Assembly (NCBI GenBank): GCA_038380435.1
Contig: JAWZYU010000013.1
Span: forward strand, 65,428,446 to 65,492,445
Direction of reading: 5' to 3'
Length of the DNA: 64,000 bases
Source of the DNA: Ryuthela nishihirai
Lineage: Eukaryota; Arthropoda; Arachnida; Araneae; Heptathelidae
Below the pieces are notes generated by a model that was not told the DNA's origin, did not search any database, and saw only the letters and a list, made by a program, of their open reading frames with translations. This document shows, in pieces, positions 21,768-34,300 of the stretch (its first letter is position 1; every line of letters starts with the position of its first letter). The position numbers were made by a program, and so were the translations under genes.

Positions 21768-23390
21768 TAAATATATATATTTCAACTTTAGAAATTTTGG
21801 GGCCTTTAAAATTTTCCATAGCTTAGGGCTTTGGGTTGGGTTTTTTATCTCTGAGCGGCACTTTTTTGCACACCATGTGCTAAATGGCCAGGTCACAAGG
21901 ACCCCGAAGACTTAGAGAAGGTTGGGGGAGGGGACCCACTGGAACAGCTGTTGGGAGACAGATGGTAGCCTCCCGCCAAGGCCATTCAGCGTGTTCTTTA
22001 ACGTGCACAGGGTATGGCTCTCCCGCACACGGGGCCACGGCTTAACGTCCCACCTTACGGACGGCGGCCTTTCCAAGCCCATCGGTGTCCCCTACTGACC
22101 GTGGGTAGGGCGGGAATTTTGCGGAGATAAATCTCAATACTGACCAGGCTGGGATTGGAACCTGGGAACCAACTGAGCCACCCCCATATATCTTAGGGTC
22201 TCAAAACATGAAAGTCCTGCCCTGCTTGGGATCCTTCTTTTTGGGAAGCAATGTTGGTGGGAGGATGAGGGAACACTTTTCATTAAACTATCCCGAGAGT
22301 AAAGCCAAATTTTATGATCCTAATTCTTAAAATTTAGGAGAAAATTTCGCTTCGTTTTAGGAGTATGAAAATCCAATACGTACAAATTGAACAAGCCATG
22401 AGAGGTTTAACTCTCATGGCTTGTCTTTTACCTTTTAAAAGAAGAAATACGAAATTTTGTTTTACATTATTGAAAGCTACAGACTGCAATTGCTAAATGT
22501 TATCAATAATGACGGGGATCAGAGATTAATGTTAACGCGGATACCGGATGAAACCGCGGGAAAAGAAATGGATATCAATGTGGAGGACGAATGGAATCTA
22601 CAGCAGCATGGGCAAACATTACTTCATTATTGATGGCTGACATGAGCTTACTGAAAAGTTTTGGGAATTTCCTTACAGACAGGTTACTCCTATTAGGAAC
22701 ATTGCCGCCTAAACGAAACGGTTTCATCCGCAGAAAATTACCTGGCTGTAAGGAAATCCCAAAAATATTCCAATCTAGTCTAGATGCAATAAAATAAGCT
22801 TGAAATAAACCTAAAAATTCCACCCAAATATCCCACTGTGTTTCTTTTATTTCAAAATTGAATATTATCTTTAATTTTTTTTATTATCAAAAGTAATTTT
22901 TTTCACTCATGTCAGCCATCAACAATGAAGTAATGTTTGCCCATGCTGCTGTAGATTCCATTCGTCCTCTACATTGATATCCATTTCTTTTCCCGCGGTT
23001 TCATCCGGTATCCGCGTTAACATTAATCTCTGATCCGCGTCATTATTGATAACATTTAGCAATTGCAGTCTGTAGCTTTCAATAATGTAAAACAAAATTT
23101 CGTATTTCTTCTTTTAAAAGGTAAAAAGACAAGCCATGAGAGTAAAACTACTCATGGCTTGTTCAATTTGTACATATTGGATTTTCATATTACTAAAGAG
23201 GAGCGAAATTTTCTCCTAAATTTTAAAAACTAGGATTGGTGTAATGAAAAGTTCCCCATCCTCCCACCAACATTGCTTCCTAAAAAAAGGATCCCAAGTA
23301 GGGCCGGACTTTGATGTTCTGAGGCCCTAAGCTGTGACAAAATTCAAAGGCCCCAAAAATTCGAAAGTTAATATATATATATATTATTCT
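21768..23390. mobile_element. Fold-back element with about 0.45-kb inverted arms
   Basis: The left arm (about 21781-22642, minus the SINE at 21829-22191) and the right arm (about 22905-23370) are inverted copies: for example 'gggatccttctttttgggaa' against its complement near 23285, 'gacaagccatgag' and 'gcccatgctgctgtagattc'. About 260 bp lie between them. Both outer ends adjoin (AT)n runs. No transposase gene is present, so it is a non-autonomous hairpin element. Near the inner part each arm holds a smaller hairpin, ACAAGCCATGAG with CTCATGGCTTGT. Confidence 0.8.
21829..22191 (-). mobile_element. SINE family S2, complete (363 bp) with 7-bp target duplication
   Basis: Flanked by CTTAGGG on both sides (21822-21828 and 22192-22198) and precisely missing from the mirror arm of the fold-back element. 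On the minus strand it starts with a tRNA-like head: A box TGGCTCAGTTGG (about 22172-22183) and a B-box-like GGTTCCAATCC, unusually close together. The central part carries 'gtgcacgttaaagaacac' and 'gacgttaagccgtggcccc' words, and it ends in AACCCAACCC. No coding capacity. Confidence 0.85.
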
Positions 23391-23400
23391 GATTGAAAAA

Positions 23401-23522
23401 ATAAATAAAATAGATACCCCATCAAGCAGCTGCTTGCCACAGAGGTCTGACAGGAGCCTGCCAGTTTATATGCCACAGTAGAAGGTCTGAGAGGATGGCA
23501 GGATCTCAGCAGAAAAACGACA
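23401..23522 (-). mobile_element. SINE family S1, copy D (5'-truncated)
   Basis: Minus-strand S1 body from 'cgtttttctgctgagatcct' to 'caagcagctgcttgatgggg' with an A/T-rich tail. Flanking repeats GATTGAAAA (from 23391) and GATTAAAAA (from 23523) look like a slightly diverged target duplication. It lies just outside the right arm of the fold-back element. Confidence 0.8.
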
Positions 23523-23530
23523 GATTAAAA

Positions 23531-24703
23531 AGTAAACATGAAAAAGACGGGGTAAAAACATTTTACAAATATATATATATACAGCTAATATGAATAGGGT
23601 TTGCACAATAGATTAATTTGAATAATAGAAAACGATTTAACGCGACACAGTAAAACTTTAAATGCATTTTTGTAGCTTAATTAGCTTCTGCTTAAGTCGG
23701 CCCGGATCTCAAGAGGAGAGTGCAAGAATGCCTCCTATGAGCTAAGTTCACTAAATTCGGTATAAAGCTTCCTCTTATCGTAATTGAAAGCAACGTAAGG
23801 GTTTCATCACTCACACTTCATCTTCCCTCCCACCATAAAAAAAAGCCCACCTCCTAAAAGCTTCTCAAATGAAAGCTTTCTGATGTGAGCAGTATCATGG
23901 ACTATTTCAAACTGTGCACCTTATTTTCTCTCCTCTCCACAAAAAAATGGGGAGGAGGGTTTTACGAGGTCGATTGTAAAGAATTTTATTGTTAAATGAA
24001 AGCTTTCATCAGCTATTCCAGCCCTCCCACTCCAACTCCCTTTCTAAACAAAGTTGAAGGGCAGTTTTAAGGGGTGCATCCTAACGAGTTGCCTGACAAA
24101 TGAAAGCTTGTTTCGGTTTGGTTGCTTTAGATGGTTAAGATTAGCCCAATAATTTCTTGTAAGTCTGTTTAAATACGAAACCCATAATATAGACACGTTC
24201 TCTTTGTGCCGATTTCCACCGGATGACCTATTTCACGTTGCAGTTTTTAATATGGCCTTAGAAATAATAATTTTCTTTACCGCATCTTAGTTTTTCAGAT
24301 TCTCTTTAATTGCTGAATATTTTTCATCTTCGTCTTGCTCCTACTTTTTTTATTATATATTTTACGACACTTATCACAGATTCTGTGTGAACAGTCTTAC
24401 ATTCTTCCTTTCATGCACCTTTTTCCACAAAGAAATTATTTTGAAAACATTACTTTTCCATGAGGTGCGGAGGTTGCTTCATTCTGCAGCGATCGGAAGG
24501 TCATTCTTTGAGAGCAATAAGATGTGAGAAGGGAAGTTATTTCCAAGTCGAAAGTTCATGTCATAACTGTGACTCAGTTGAGAATTTTCACTTTAAACTC
24601 CCGTCTTGGGCTCGATGGGCTTCGAAAAACGCCGTCCGTCACATACGATTTGAGGCGTGGCTATTGTTCAGTAGAGTGACAGGAATGCGTTAGAGAACAC
24701 GTT
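23531..24703. other. DNA without a recognised gene
   Basis: No supported gene. An imperfectly repeated word, 'aaatgaaagctttc' and variants, recurs at about 23868, 23994 and 24098, at spacings of about 105-130 bp, suggesting a degraded tandem repeat. Confidence 0.4.
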
Positions 24704-24779
24704 GGATATCCTTGATAAATGGTTTCCATTTCTCGAGTTCATTCCCCTGTTCAGTCCTGCCCTTGGAGCCCTTCTGCCC

Positions 24780-24975
24780 TTTAATCCATTGTGTACACAA
24801 AAGTGCCGCTCAGAGATAAAACAACCCAACCCAGCTTTCCACGACACTCTAGAAACAGTAAGCTGTCTAGTGCGACCAGTTACCCCAACCTTCCGCCAAC
24901 ATTCTTTGAGCCTTCGGGGTCCTTGTGACGTGGCCATTCAGTTTATTGTGTGCAAAAACAACCCAACCTGATCCT
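24780..24975 (+). repeat. Partial SINE S2-related sequence in left arm
   Basis: Contains the S2 3' part twice: 'agtgccgctcagagataaaa' then AACCCAACCC near 24800-24832, and again 'ggggtccttgtgac' then ACCCAACC near 24918-24966. The head with A and B boxes is missing. The inverted copy is at about 47665-47855. Confidence 0.6.
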
Positions 24976-26889
24976 TCATTCAGTTTTCTTGATTAAAATT
25001 CCATTTGAAACCTATCCCCACTATCCCACACTTTCCTTGCAATTGCTTTGTGCAGTGAAGGAGAAATATAAAAGGTAATTGACGAAAAAACCGAAATGAA
25101 AATGAAGGTAATCTAAGTCCATAGATATTAAAAAGAAACATTCCATGAGTCAGACAGGATGTCTGCTCTGTCTGGGAAAGTGCTCGGCAAATAACGTCAT
25201 TTGTTCTTCCATTTCTGATAACACGGAAAACGAGATAAGTGGAACAACCTCTCCTGATTGGTTCTCCTATAACACGGGTTCTATTTAGAGTCGACGCTTC
25301 GCCGAAAGCAAAGACAAACAGAATTTCGTTCAGATAGTGGGGGGGGGGGAGGTTTGCCAGCTGGTTGTCAAGGCCGACCAACGATTGCAGTTCCAAGTTT
25401 GAGATTATTAGCATTATTGTTTAGAATAAGTTGTTTTTTCAATTGCGAAATTTATAATAGTGTTTGCAAAATTCTGCTAATCAGCAACAGGTAATCAAAT
25501 ATATTTCATTGATCACATTTCTATAGAGAAAGTGACGAACAGAAAAATATAAAGTAGTTTCAAAGACTCTCCGAAACGAAGTTTAATGAAATATATTTTC
25601 CTATTAGCACGATTATAAGACGAGCCGGAAGATGAACATATATGGTGATCCCCAGATATTTTTCCCGTTTAAAAAAAACAGAGGTTTCGCTTTGTCGCCT
25701 GTCACTAGTAAGAACACTTTTTTTAGGAGGGGAGAGGAAAAGTTCCTTCCCCCTTCCCGTGCGTGTTCGCTGGATGCTTTCTGTTGCTAGACTTCCTACT
25801 TTTTAGGAGGGGCGTGGTCTAAATGACGTCATCGCTGGATGTTTTCTGTTCCAAGGTTGTCCCCCAGTGGTGTCCTAACTTGGGTTGGTGGAGAGCTCGA
25901 CAGCCCAGGATGGGGCTACGAATTTTATTGGTACGACACTTATCACCTCCCCTTTTCCCCCTTCGCTACCCCTGGAGTGAAGTTTCACTAAGTTTCTGCC
26001 CTCCAGAAACGTCCTAACTTGGATTCCACCGTCGGTGAACATCCTAGGGTGGGGCTACGAATTTTATGGGTTGACCCCCTTTTCCCCCTTCACGAACGGT
26101 TCACACAGGAGGTCTCTAAACGCGATAGCATCAGTGAAAATGTCAGTATTGAAAGGTAGTTTAACGGTCCAGATTCTATCGCTCTTATTTTTTCTTGAGT
26201 GTCATGTCACCAAAGGAGAGGGAACAAGAAAGTGTTCGCTGGAGGCCGGGTGCAGTAGGTAATACAAGTGGATGCACAATAAACCAGGACGCTGAATGAC
26301 ATAATGTGAGAGCGCTAAAGGAGGTGGGTCAGAAAGCCTGTTCTGTCGAGAAATACTTATAGGGGACTGACACTTAGCCAGGAATGTGCACTGATAACAA
26401 TGTCCTTTTGGAACGCTTCTTAGTCGGCGGTCCTTTAAAGGGGCGTAACGTCCACTCGGAAGGGTCATTACTTGTTACCGAATCTTACTCAAAGACACGT
26501 TCTGTTTAACAGAAGGGAGTCTAACATCCTTCTTTAAAACTGAACCATTTTGTAAAGGGGACCTTGGCCCCTTTATCATCTGGTCCACGAGAAAAAGTTT
26601 TTTTTGTGTGCGTGAAAAGTAGGTATCAGTACAGTGAAGTACTAGCGACCCTACATGTTGGCGATAGGCTCTTTGGCCGCAGGCCGCCTAATAATGAAGG
26701 AGGTGGTTGAAGTTTCGTGCCAAGGAAGTGCTGCGTCGTAGTTTTGTGGCAAGGGGGTGGGGAGGGGAGAGGTTTGGAGTAAAATTCTTCTGGAAGTGAA
26801 AATTGTAGCGTGTGTGATCGCTGTGTGGCCCATGTTGGCCGGAAGTTGGTAAGAAGGGTGCAAGGTAAATATTCAAAATCGCCCCGAAT

Positions 26890-27090
26890 CTCTTACAATT
26901 AAGGATGACCTAAAATGGTCGGCAGATCTTAAAATTTATGATTTAGAATATGCTGATGATTTAGCTCTTTTGGCAAATGATGTTCATGAGATGAACTCTT
27001 TCATTCGAGCTGTTGATGAGACTGGTGGTATAGTAGGTTTGGTTATAAACAGAGAGAAAACTAAAGTGATGAAAATTGGTCAAGCAGATG
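26890..27090 (+). pseudogene. RTE reverse transcriptase fragment (catalytic YADD block)
   Basis: Encodes DLEYADDLALLANDVHEMNS followed by VINREKTKVMKIGQA, nearly identical to LDYADDLALLANDVDVMNS of the full LINE at 9621-13486. It is an internal fragment of about 65 codons with neither element end, so it was probably carried in as part of a larger rearranged unit. The mirrored copy is at 45530-45735 on the minus strand. Confidence 0.8.
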
Positions 27091-27379
27091 GTTTGCCACC
27101 ACTAGTAATCATTTTTGAAAAAGGGTACTTTGGGAGTTGTAGTTTATTGTTACAGAGTATAATTATGTATATATATATATTGTTTTTTTCGAAAACATCA
27201 ATACAATTGCACTAGGGAAATAAGGTGGTGCAATAATGTGTCCAAAATGCTTCTTTTTTGTCCCTGTACTGGATCTTTTTTGTCCCTTTGGATCTTTTTG
27301 GCATCTGGATCTTTTGAGTAGGAGGTGTCTGCAGGGAGGAGAGTCATATTTCACATATTGAGATGCAGAGTCTGCAGGA

Positions 27380-27720
27380 AATTGGAAGGTTAAAGGATTT
27401 TGCCAGTACTTTGTATGAAATTGGCCAGAGCCCTGAAATGTGATTTTGCCTTTGTATGGGTGGGGTTTAAGATGGTCTGTAAGGTGAATGTGGTGACTCC
27501 AAGTGTAGTAAGTTTGTGATAGACGGTGTGTCTTTGTGTGTTGTATATTTGACAGTGTAGTAGTAGTGGGGGATATCCTCTATCATTTGGCATTTTGGGC
27601 AGAGTGCAGTATGTATTTTTCTAATCATAAATAAGTCTTTGTTGATGTTCGCTCTGCCAGTTCGGAGTATGTGTATTGTTGTTTGGGCCCTTCTGGATAG
27701 GTAGTTAAGATGTAGTGTGT
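27380..27720 (-). pseudogene. I/Jockey-like LINE C-terminal fragment
   Basis: On the minus strand the reading goes LSRRAQTTIHILRTGRANIN, then ALCPKCQM with a following histidine (HYYYT after a shift), then VYHKLTTLGVTTFTLQTIL and ANFIQSTGK. This is the segment after RNase H in I/Jockey-type ORF2 proteins, including the CPxC zinc-like motif. It differs from the LINE at 15172-20960, so it is another lineage. The part up to 27575 is duplicated in the right arm. Confidence 0.7.
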
Positions 27721-29142
27721 TTGGAGAGCGAGGCTACTGACAATGAACGGGAGTCTTGGATTGGCGATAAGAAAGCCCCAAGGGAATGCCTTCCCTTCCG
27801 CGCGTTTCCCATTATAATAGAAGCTCGGGAGGAAACGAAAAACCCATAAGGCATGTCGGGGAGAATGCTCCCTTCAACCCCGTACACTTGTGAACACGCG
27901 GTTTCCAATGAGAAAGACGGCGATGGAGCTATACAGCAGTTATTCGGAAAGCGGGAAACAGGATTGTAAGGAGCCAGGCTGGCGTCACGTGACTCTGACA
28001 AGCGTTGTCAGACACATCAACAAACTTCAAAATAGATTTAGAACACCAGACAAGGATATTTTTGTATAACTCAAGACGAAGAAGGTTTTTATTAAATGTG
28101 AATTATTTGGAACAAGCGTATAGAATAAAACTGGAATATATTTACGCGTTCTACGAAATAATTAATTTGCAATCAGGCTTTTAGAACGATTAACAGGTTT
28201 ACATAATGCTTCAAAAGAGATGCAAAAGATGAGAAAAAAATAAAATACAAATAAAGTAAAAAAAGGTAAAAGGAGTCTTTGGGAAAAAAGCACTGACCGA
28301 ATGAAAGGAACGCGAAACAGAAACTCCGTTCAAGATTAAAAACAGACCAATCAAGTAAAATGTGTTTAACGGGTTCACAATTATGCACCCTGGGTAATAA
28401 AACTGACTTTTCCGGTGAATTACATTACTGAAAAGATTTTAATCCCCCACTGCGACTTCCGAAATAGTGTGGTCTACGGTTTGAAAAAGAGGCTGAATTT
28501 ACCTTGCAGAATCATTCCTTACGAGCCCAAGTGCATACGGGTAAATTTCCAGTTTTGATTTAATTCATATTTCGCAGGGGAGACAAATAGTTTTTCACCA
28601 TAACACGTTTCATATAGAAGTGACATAAAATTTCGGTACCGAAGCAAAAGTCTAGTTAAAATGCAAATGATGGAAGCATTAAACCGAAAAGATAAAGTAT
28701 TCGATATATATAATAAAAATGGAGGAAATCAAACGGTAAAATATCCAGTAAAAAGGTATAAAGGAGTCTTTGGGGAGAAAGCAGGCAAAATAAAAATTCC
28801 TTTCAAGATTAAAACACTATAATCATGCAAGACATAATCACTATAACAAATTTTCTACATTTTGTGCGAGTAGCCATTTCATAATTAATTTTTAAAAAAG
28901 ATTTCTTTATGTCTTATTGTTATGATTCTTTCATTCTTATGTTATGAGGTTTGACAATGATCTCAAAACGTATTGATTATGGCGTTAATAAAACTGATTT
29001 TCCCCACTATCACGTACATTGGGTAATTATCTACATTTTGAAAGACTAATTGATTTTTCCGTCAGAATCACGAGACCAGCGCAAAGGGGAAATTTATAAT
29101 TCATGCTACTCAGGCGAGGCAAATAGGTATTTCCCTGTAACA
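27721..29142. other. Spacer between left arm and satellite
   Basis: No supported gene. 27721-28010 is GC-richer. From about 28250 several words recur 490-590 bp apart: 'ggagtctttggg' (28271 and 28764), 'taataaaactga' (28397 and 28987), and 'gcaaataggtatttccctgt' resembling 28585. This is a diverged direct duplication leading into the satellite. Confidence 0.45.
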
Positions 29143-30118
29143 TACCACCCCAGAGGCTACAAAATCTTTCTCAAACAGCATAACTTTGATGTACGTTCCT
29201 GTATCGAAGACGGAATGCTTTCTCTACAACGCACCACCCCATGGGCTAAATAATCTTTCTCAAGCAGTATAACTTTGATGTAGGTTCCTGTATCGAAGAC
29301 GGAATGCTTTCTCTACAACGCACCACCCCATGGGTTAAATCATCTTTCTCAAGCAGTATAACTTTGATGTAGGTTCCTGTATCGAAGACGGAATGCTTTC
29401 TCTACAACGCACCACCCCATGGGCTAAATCATCTTTCTCAATCAGTTTAACTTTGATGTAGGTTCCTGTATCGAAGACGGAATGCTTTCTCTACAAAGCA
29501 CCACCCCATGGGCTAAATAATCTTTCTCAAGCAGTATAAATTTGATGTAGGTTCCTGTATCGAAGACGGAATGCTTTCTCTACAACGCACCACCCCATGG
29601 GTTAAATAATCTTTCTCAGGCAGTATAACTTTGATGTAGGTTCCTGTATCGAAGACGGAATGCTTTCTCTACAACGCACCACCCCATGGGCTAAATCATT
29701 TTTCTCAAGCAGTATAACTTTGATGTAGGTTCCTGTATCGAAGACGGAATGCTTTCTCTACAAACCACCACCCCATGGGTTAAATAATCTTTCTCAAGCA
29801 GTATAACTTTGATGTAGGTTCCTCTATGGAAGACGGGATGCTTTCTCTACAACGCACCACCCCATGGGCTAAATCATCTTTCTCAAGCAGTATAATTTTG
29901 ATGTAGGTTCGTGTATCGAAGACGGAATGCTTTCTCTACAACGTACCACCCCATGGGCTAAATCATCTTTCTCAATCAGTATAACTTTGATGTAGGTTCC
30001 TGTATCGAAGACGAATGCTTTCTCTACAAACCACCACCCCATTTGCAAAATCATCTTTCTCAAGCAGTATAACTTTAATGTAGGTTCGTGTATCGAAGAC
30101 GGAATGCTTTCTCTACAA

Positions 30119-31363
30119 AGCACCACCCCATGGGTTAAATAATCTTTCTCAAGCAGTATAACTTTGATGTAGGTTCCTGTATCGAAGACGGAATGCTTTG
30201 TCTACAACGCACCACCCCATGGGCTAAATAATCTTTCTCAAGCAGTATAACTTTGATGTAGGTTCCTGTATCGAAGATGGAATGCTTTGTCTACAACGCA
30301 CCACTCCATGGGCTAAATAATCTTTGTCAAGCAGTATAACTTTGATGTAGGTTCCTGTATCGAAGACGGAATGCTTTCTCTACAACGCACCACCCCATGG
30401 GTTAAATAATCTTTCTCAAGCAGTATAACTTTGATGTAGGTTCCTGTATCGAAGACCAAATGCTTTCTCTACAACGCACCACCCCATGGGCTTAATAATC
30501 TTTCTCACGCAGTATAACTTTGATGTAGGTTCCTGTATCGAAGACGGAATGTTTTGTCTACAACGCATGACCCCATGGGCTAAATCATCTTTCTCAATTA
30601 GTATAACTTTGATGTAGGTTCCTGTATCGAAGACGGAATGCTTTCTGTACAACGCACCACCCCATGGGTTAAATAATCTTTCTCAAGCAGTATAATTTTG
30701 ATGTAGGTTCCTGTATCGAAGACGGAATGCCTTCTCTACAACGCACCACTCCATGGGCTAAATAATCTTTCTCAAGCAGTATAACTTTGATGTAGGTTCC
30801 TGTATCGAAGACGGAATGCTTTGTCTACAACGCACCACCCCATGGGCTAAATAATCTTTCTCAAGCAGTATAACTTTGATGTAGGTTCCTGTATCGAAGA
30901 TGGAATGCTTTGTCTACAACGCACCACTCCATGGGCTAAATAATCTTTGTCAATCAGTATAACTTTGATGTAGGTTCCTGTATCGAAGACGGAATGCTTT
31001 CTCTACAACGCACCACCCCATGGGTTAAATAATCTTTCTCAAGCAGTATAACTTTGATGTAGGTTCCTGTATCGAAGACGGAATGCTTTCTCTACAACGC
31101 ACCACCCCATGGGCTTAATAATCTTTCTCACGCAGTATAACTTTGATGTAGGTTCCTGTATCGAAGACGGAATGTTTTGTCTACAACGCATGACCCCATG
31201 GGCTAAATCATCTTTCTCAATTAGTATAACTTTGATGTAGGTTCCTGTATCGAAGACGGAATGCTTTCTGTACAACGCACCACCCCATGGGTTAAATAAT
31301 CTTTCTCAAGCAGTATAACTTTGATGTAGGTTCCTGTATCGAAGACGGAATGCTTTCTCTACA
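30119..31363. repeat. Duplicated 7-monomer block inside the satellite
   Basis: Two consecutive 623-bp blocks (7 x 89) with the same series of diagnostic variants: 'gaagatggaatgctttgtct', 'atctttgtcaa', 'tttctcacgcag', 'acggaatgttttgtct', 'aacgcatgacccc', 'tcaattagtat'. The two long minus-strand ORFs at 30416 and 31039 are 623 bp apart for this reason. This is direct evidence for unequal exchange or a higher-order unit. Confidence 0.85.
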
Positions 31364-34300
31364 ATGCACCACCCCATGGGCTAAATAATCTTTCTCAAGC
31401 AGTATAACTTTGATGTAGGTTCCTGTATCGAAGACGGAATGCTTTCTCTACAACGTACCACCCCATGGGCTAAATCATCTTTCTCAATCAGTATAATTTT
31501 AATGTAGGTTCCTGTATCGAAGACGGAATGCTTTCTCTACAAAGCACCATCCCATGGGTTAAATAATCTTTCTCAAGCAGTATAACTTCGATGAAGGTTC
31601 CTGTATCGAAGACGGAATGCTTTCTCTACAACGCACCACCCCATGGGTTAAATAATCTTTCTCAAGCAGTATAACTTTGATGTAGGTTCCTGTATCGAAG
31701 ACGGAATGCTTTCTCTACAACGCACCACCCCATGGGCTAAATCATTTTTCTCAAGCAGTATAACTTTGATGTAAGTTCCTGTATCGAAGACGGAATGCTT
31801 CCTCTACAACGCACCACCCCATGGGCTAAATCATCTTTCTCAATCAGTATAACTTTGATGTAGGTTCCTGTATCGAAGACGAATGCTTTCTCTACAAACC
31901 ACCACCCCATTTGCTAAATCATCTTTCTCAAGCAGTATAACTTTGATGTAGGTTCGTGTATCGAAGACGGAATGCTGTCTCTAAAAAGCACCACCCCATG
32001 GGCTAAATCATCGTTCTCAATCAGTATAACTTTGACGTAGGTTCCTGTATCAAAGACGAATGCTTTCTCTACAAACCACCACCCCATGGGTTAAATAATC
32101 TTTCTCAAGCAGTATAACTTTGATGTAGGTTCCTCTATGGAAGACGGAATGCTTTCTCTACAACGCACCACCCCATGGGCTAAATCATCTTTCTCAAGCA
32201 GTATAATTTTGATGTAGGTTCGTGTATCGAAGACGGAATGCTTTCTCTACAACGCACCACCCCATGGGCTAAATCATCTTTCTCAATCAGTATAACTTTG
32301 ATGTAGATTCCTGTATCGAAGACGAAATGCTTTCTCCACAAAGCACCACCCCATGGGCTAAATCATCTTTCTCAAGCAGTATAACTTTGATGTAGGTTCG
32401 TGTATCGAAGACGGAATGCTTTCTCTACAAAGCACCACCCCATGGGCTAAATCATCTTTCTCAATCAGTATAACTTTGATGTAGGTTCCTGTATCGAAGA
32501 CGAATGCTTTCTCTACAAACCACCACCCCATGGGTTAAATAATCTTTCTCAAGCAGTATAACTTTGATGTAGGTTCCTCTATGGAAGACGGGATGCTTTC
32601 TCTACAACGCACCACCCCATGGGCTAAATCATCTTTCTCAAGCAGTATAATTTTGATGTAGGTTCGTGTATCGAAGACGGAATGCTTTCTCTACAACGCA
32701 CCACCCCATGGGCTAAATCATCTTTCTCAATCAGTATAACTTTGATGTAGGTTCCTGTATCGAAGACGAATGCTTTCTCTACAAACCACCACCCCATTTG
32801 CTAAATCATCTTTCTCAAGCAGTATAACTTTGATGTAGGTTCGTGTATCGAAGACGGAATGCTTTGTCTACAACGCACCACCCCATGGGCTAAATCATCT
32901 TTCTCAATCAGTATAACTTTGATGTAGGTTCCTGTATCGAAGACGGAATGCTTTCTGTACAAAGCACCACCCAATGGGCTAAATAATCTTTCTCAAGCAG
33001 TATAACTTTGATGTAGGTTCCTGTATCGAAGACGGAATGCTTTCTCTACAACGCACCACCCCATGGGCTAAATCATCTTTCTCAAGCAGTATAACTTTGA
33101 TGTAGGTTCCTGTATCGAAGACGGAATACTTTCTCTACAACGCACCACCCCATGGGGAAAATCATCTTTCTCAATCAGTTTAACTTTGATGTAGGTTCCT
33201 GTATCGAAGACGGAATGCTTTCTCTACAAAGCACCACCCCATGGGCTAAATAATCTTTCTCAAGCAGTATAACTTTGATGTAGGTTCCTGTATCGAAGAC
33301 GGAATGCTTTCTCTACAACGCACCACTCCATGGGTTAAATAATATTTCTCAAGCAGTATAACTTTGATGTAGGTTCCTGTATCGAAGACGGAATGCTTTC
33401 TCTACAACGCACCACCCCATGGGCTAAATCATTTTTCTCAAGCAGTATAACTTTGATGTAAGTTCCTGTATCGAAGACGGAATGCTTCCTCTACAACGCA
33501 CCACCCCATGGGCTAAATAATCTTTCTCAAGCAGTATATCTTAGATGTAGGTTCCTGTATCGAAGACGGAATGCTGTCTCTACAAAACACCACCCCATGG
33601 GCTAAATCGTCGTTCTCAATCAGTATAACTTTGATGTAGGTTCCTGTATCGAAGACGAATGCTTTCTCTACAAACCACCACCCCATGGGTTAAATAATCT
33701 TTCTCAAGCAGTATAATTTTGATGTAGGTTCCTCTATGGAAGACGGGATGCTTCCTCTACAACGCACCACCCCATGGGCTAAATCATCTTTCTCAAGCAG
33801 TATAACTTTGATGTAGGTTCCTGTATCGAAGACGGAATGTTTTCTCTACAACGCACCACCCCATGGGCTAAATCATCTTTCTCAATCAGTATAACTTTGA
33901 TGTAGGTTCCTGTATCGAAGACGGAATGCTTTCTCTACAAAGCACCACCCCATGGGTTAAATAATCTTTCTCAAGCAGTATAACTTTGATGTAGGTTCCT
34001 GTATCGAAGACGGAATGCTTTCTCTACAACGCACCACCCCATGGGCTAAATAATCTTTCTCAAGCAGTATAAATTTGATGTAGGTTCCTGTATCGAAGAT
34101 GGAATGCTTTGTCTACAACGCACCACTCCATGGGCTAAATAATCTTTGTCAAGCAGTATAACTTTGATGTAGGTTCCTGTATGGAAGACGGAATGCTTTC
34201 TCTACAACGCACCACCCCATGGGTTAAATAATCTTTCTCAAGCAGTATAACTTTGATGTAGGTTCCTGTATCGAAGACGGAATGCTTTCTCTACAACGCA

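Larger units (their letters stand above)
24704..27575 (+). repeat. Left arm of a giant inverted repeat flanking the satellite
   Basis: About 2.87 kb that reappears inverted at 45051-47933 with small substitutions and indels. The match begins at GGATATC (24704-24710 against 47926-47932) and ends around the 'tagtagtgggg' stretch near 27570 (against about 45053). The arm contains a partial SINE S2, unclassified GC-rich sequence (25820-26250), an RTE reverse transcriptase fragment (26890-27090) and most of an I/Jockey-like LINE end (27380-27575). No target duplication was seen at the outer ends. Confidence 0.9.

Noticed and set aside
25823..26468. Several overlapping ORFs in the satellite arms as a transposase
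   Set aside because: I looked for a DDE core or piggyBac-type cysteine motif and could not find one with the right spacing. The mirrored ORFs at 46156-46795 only repeat the same sequence.
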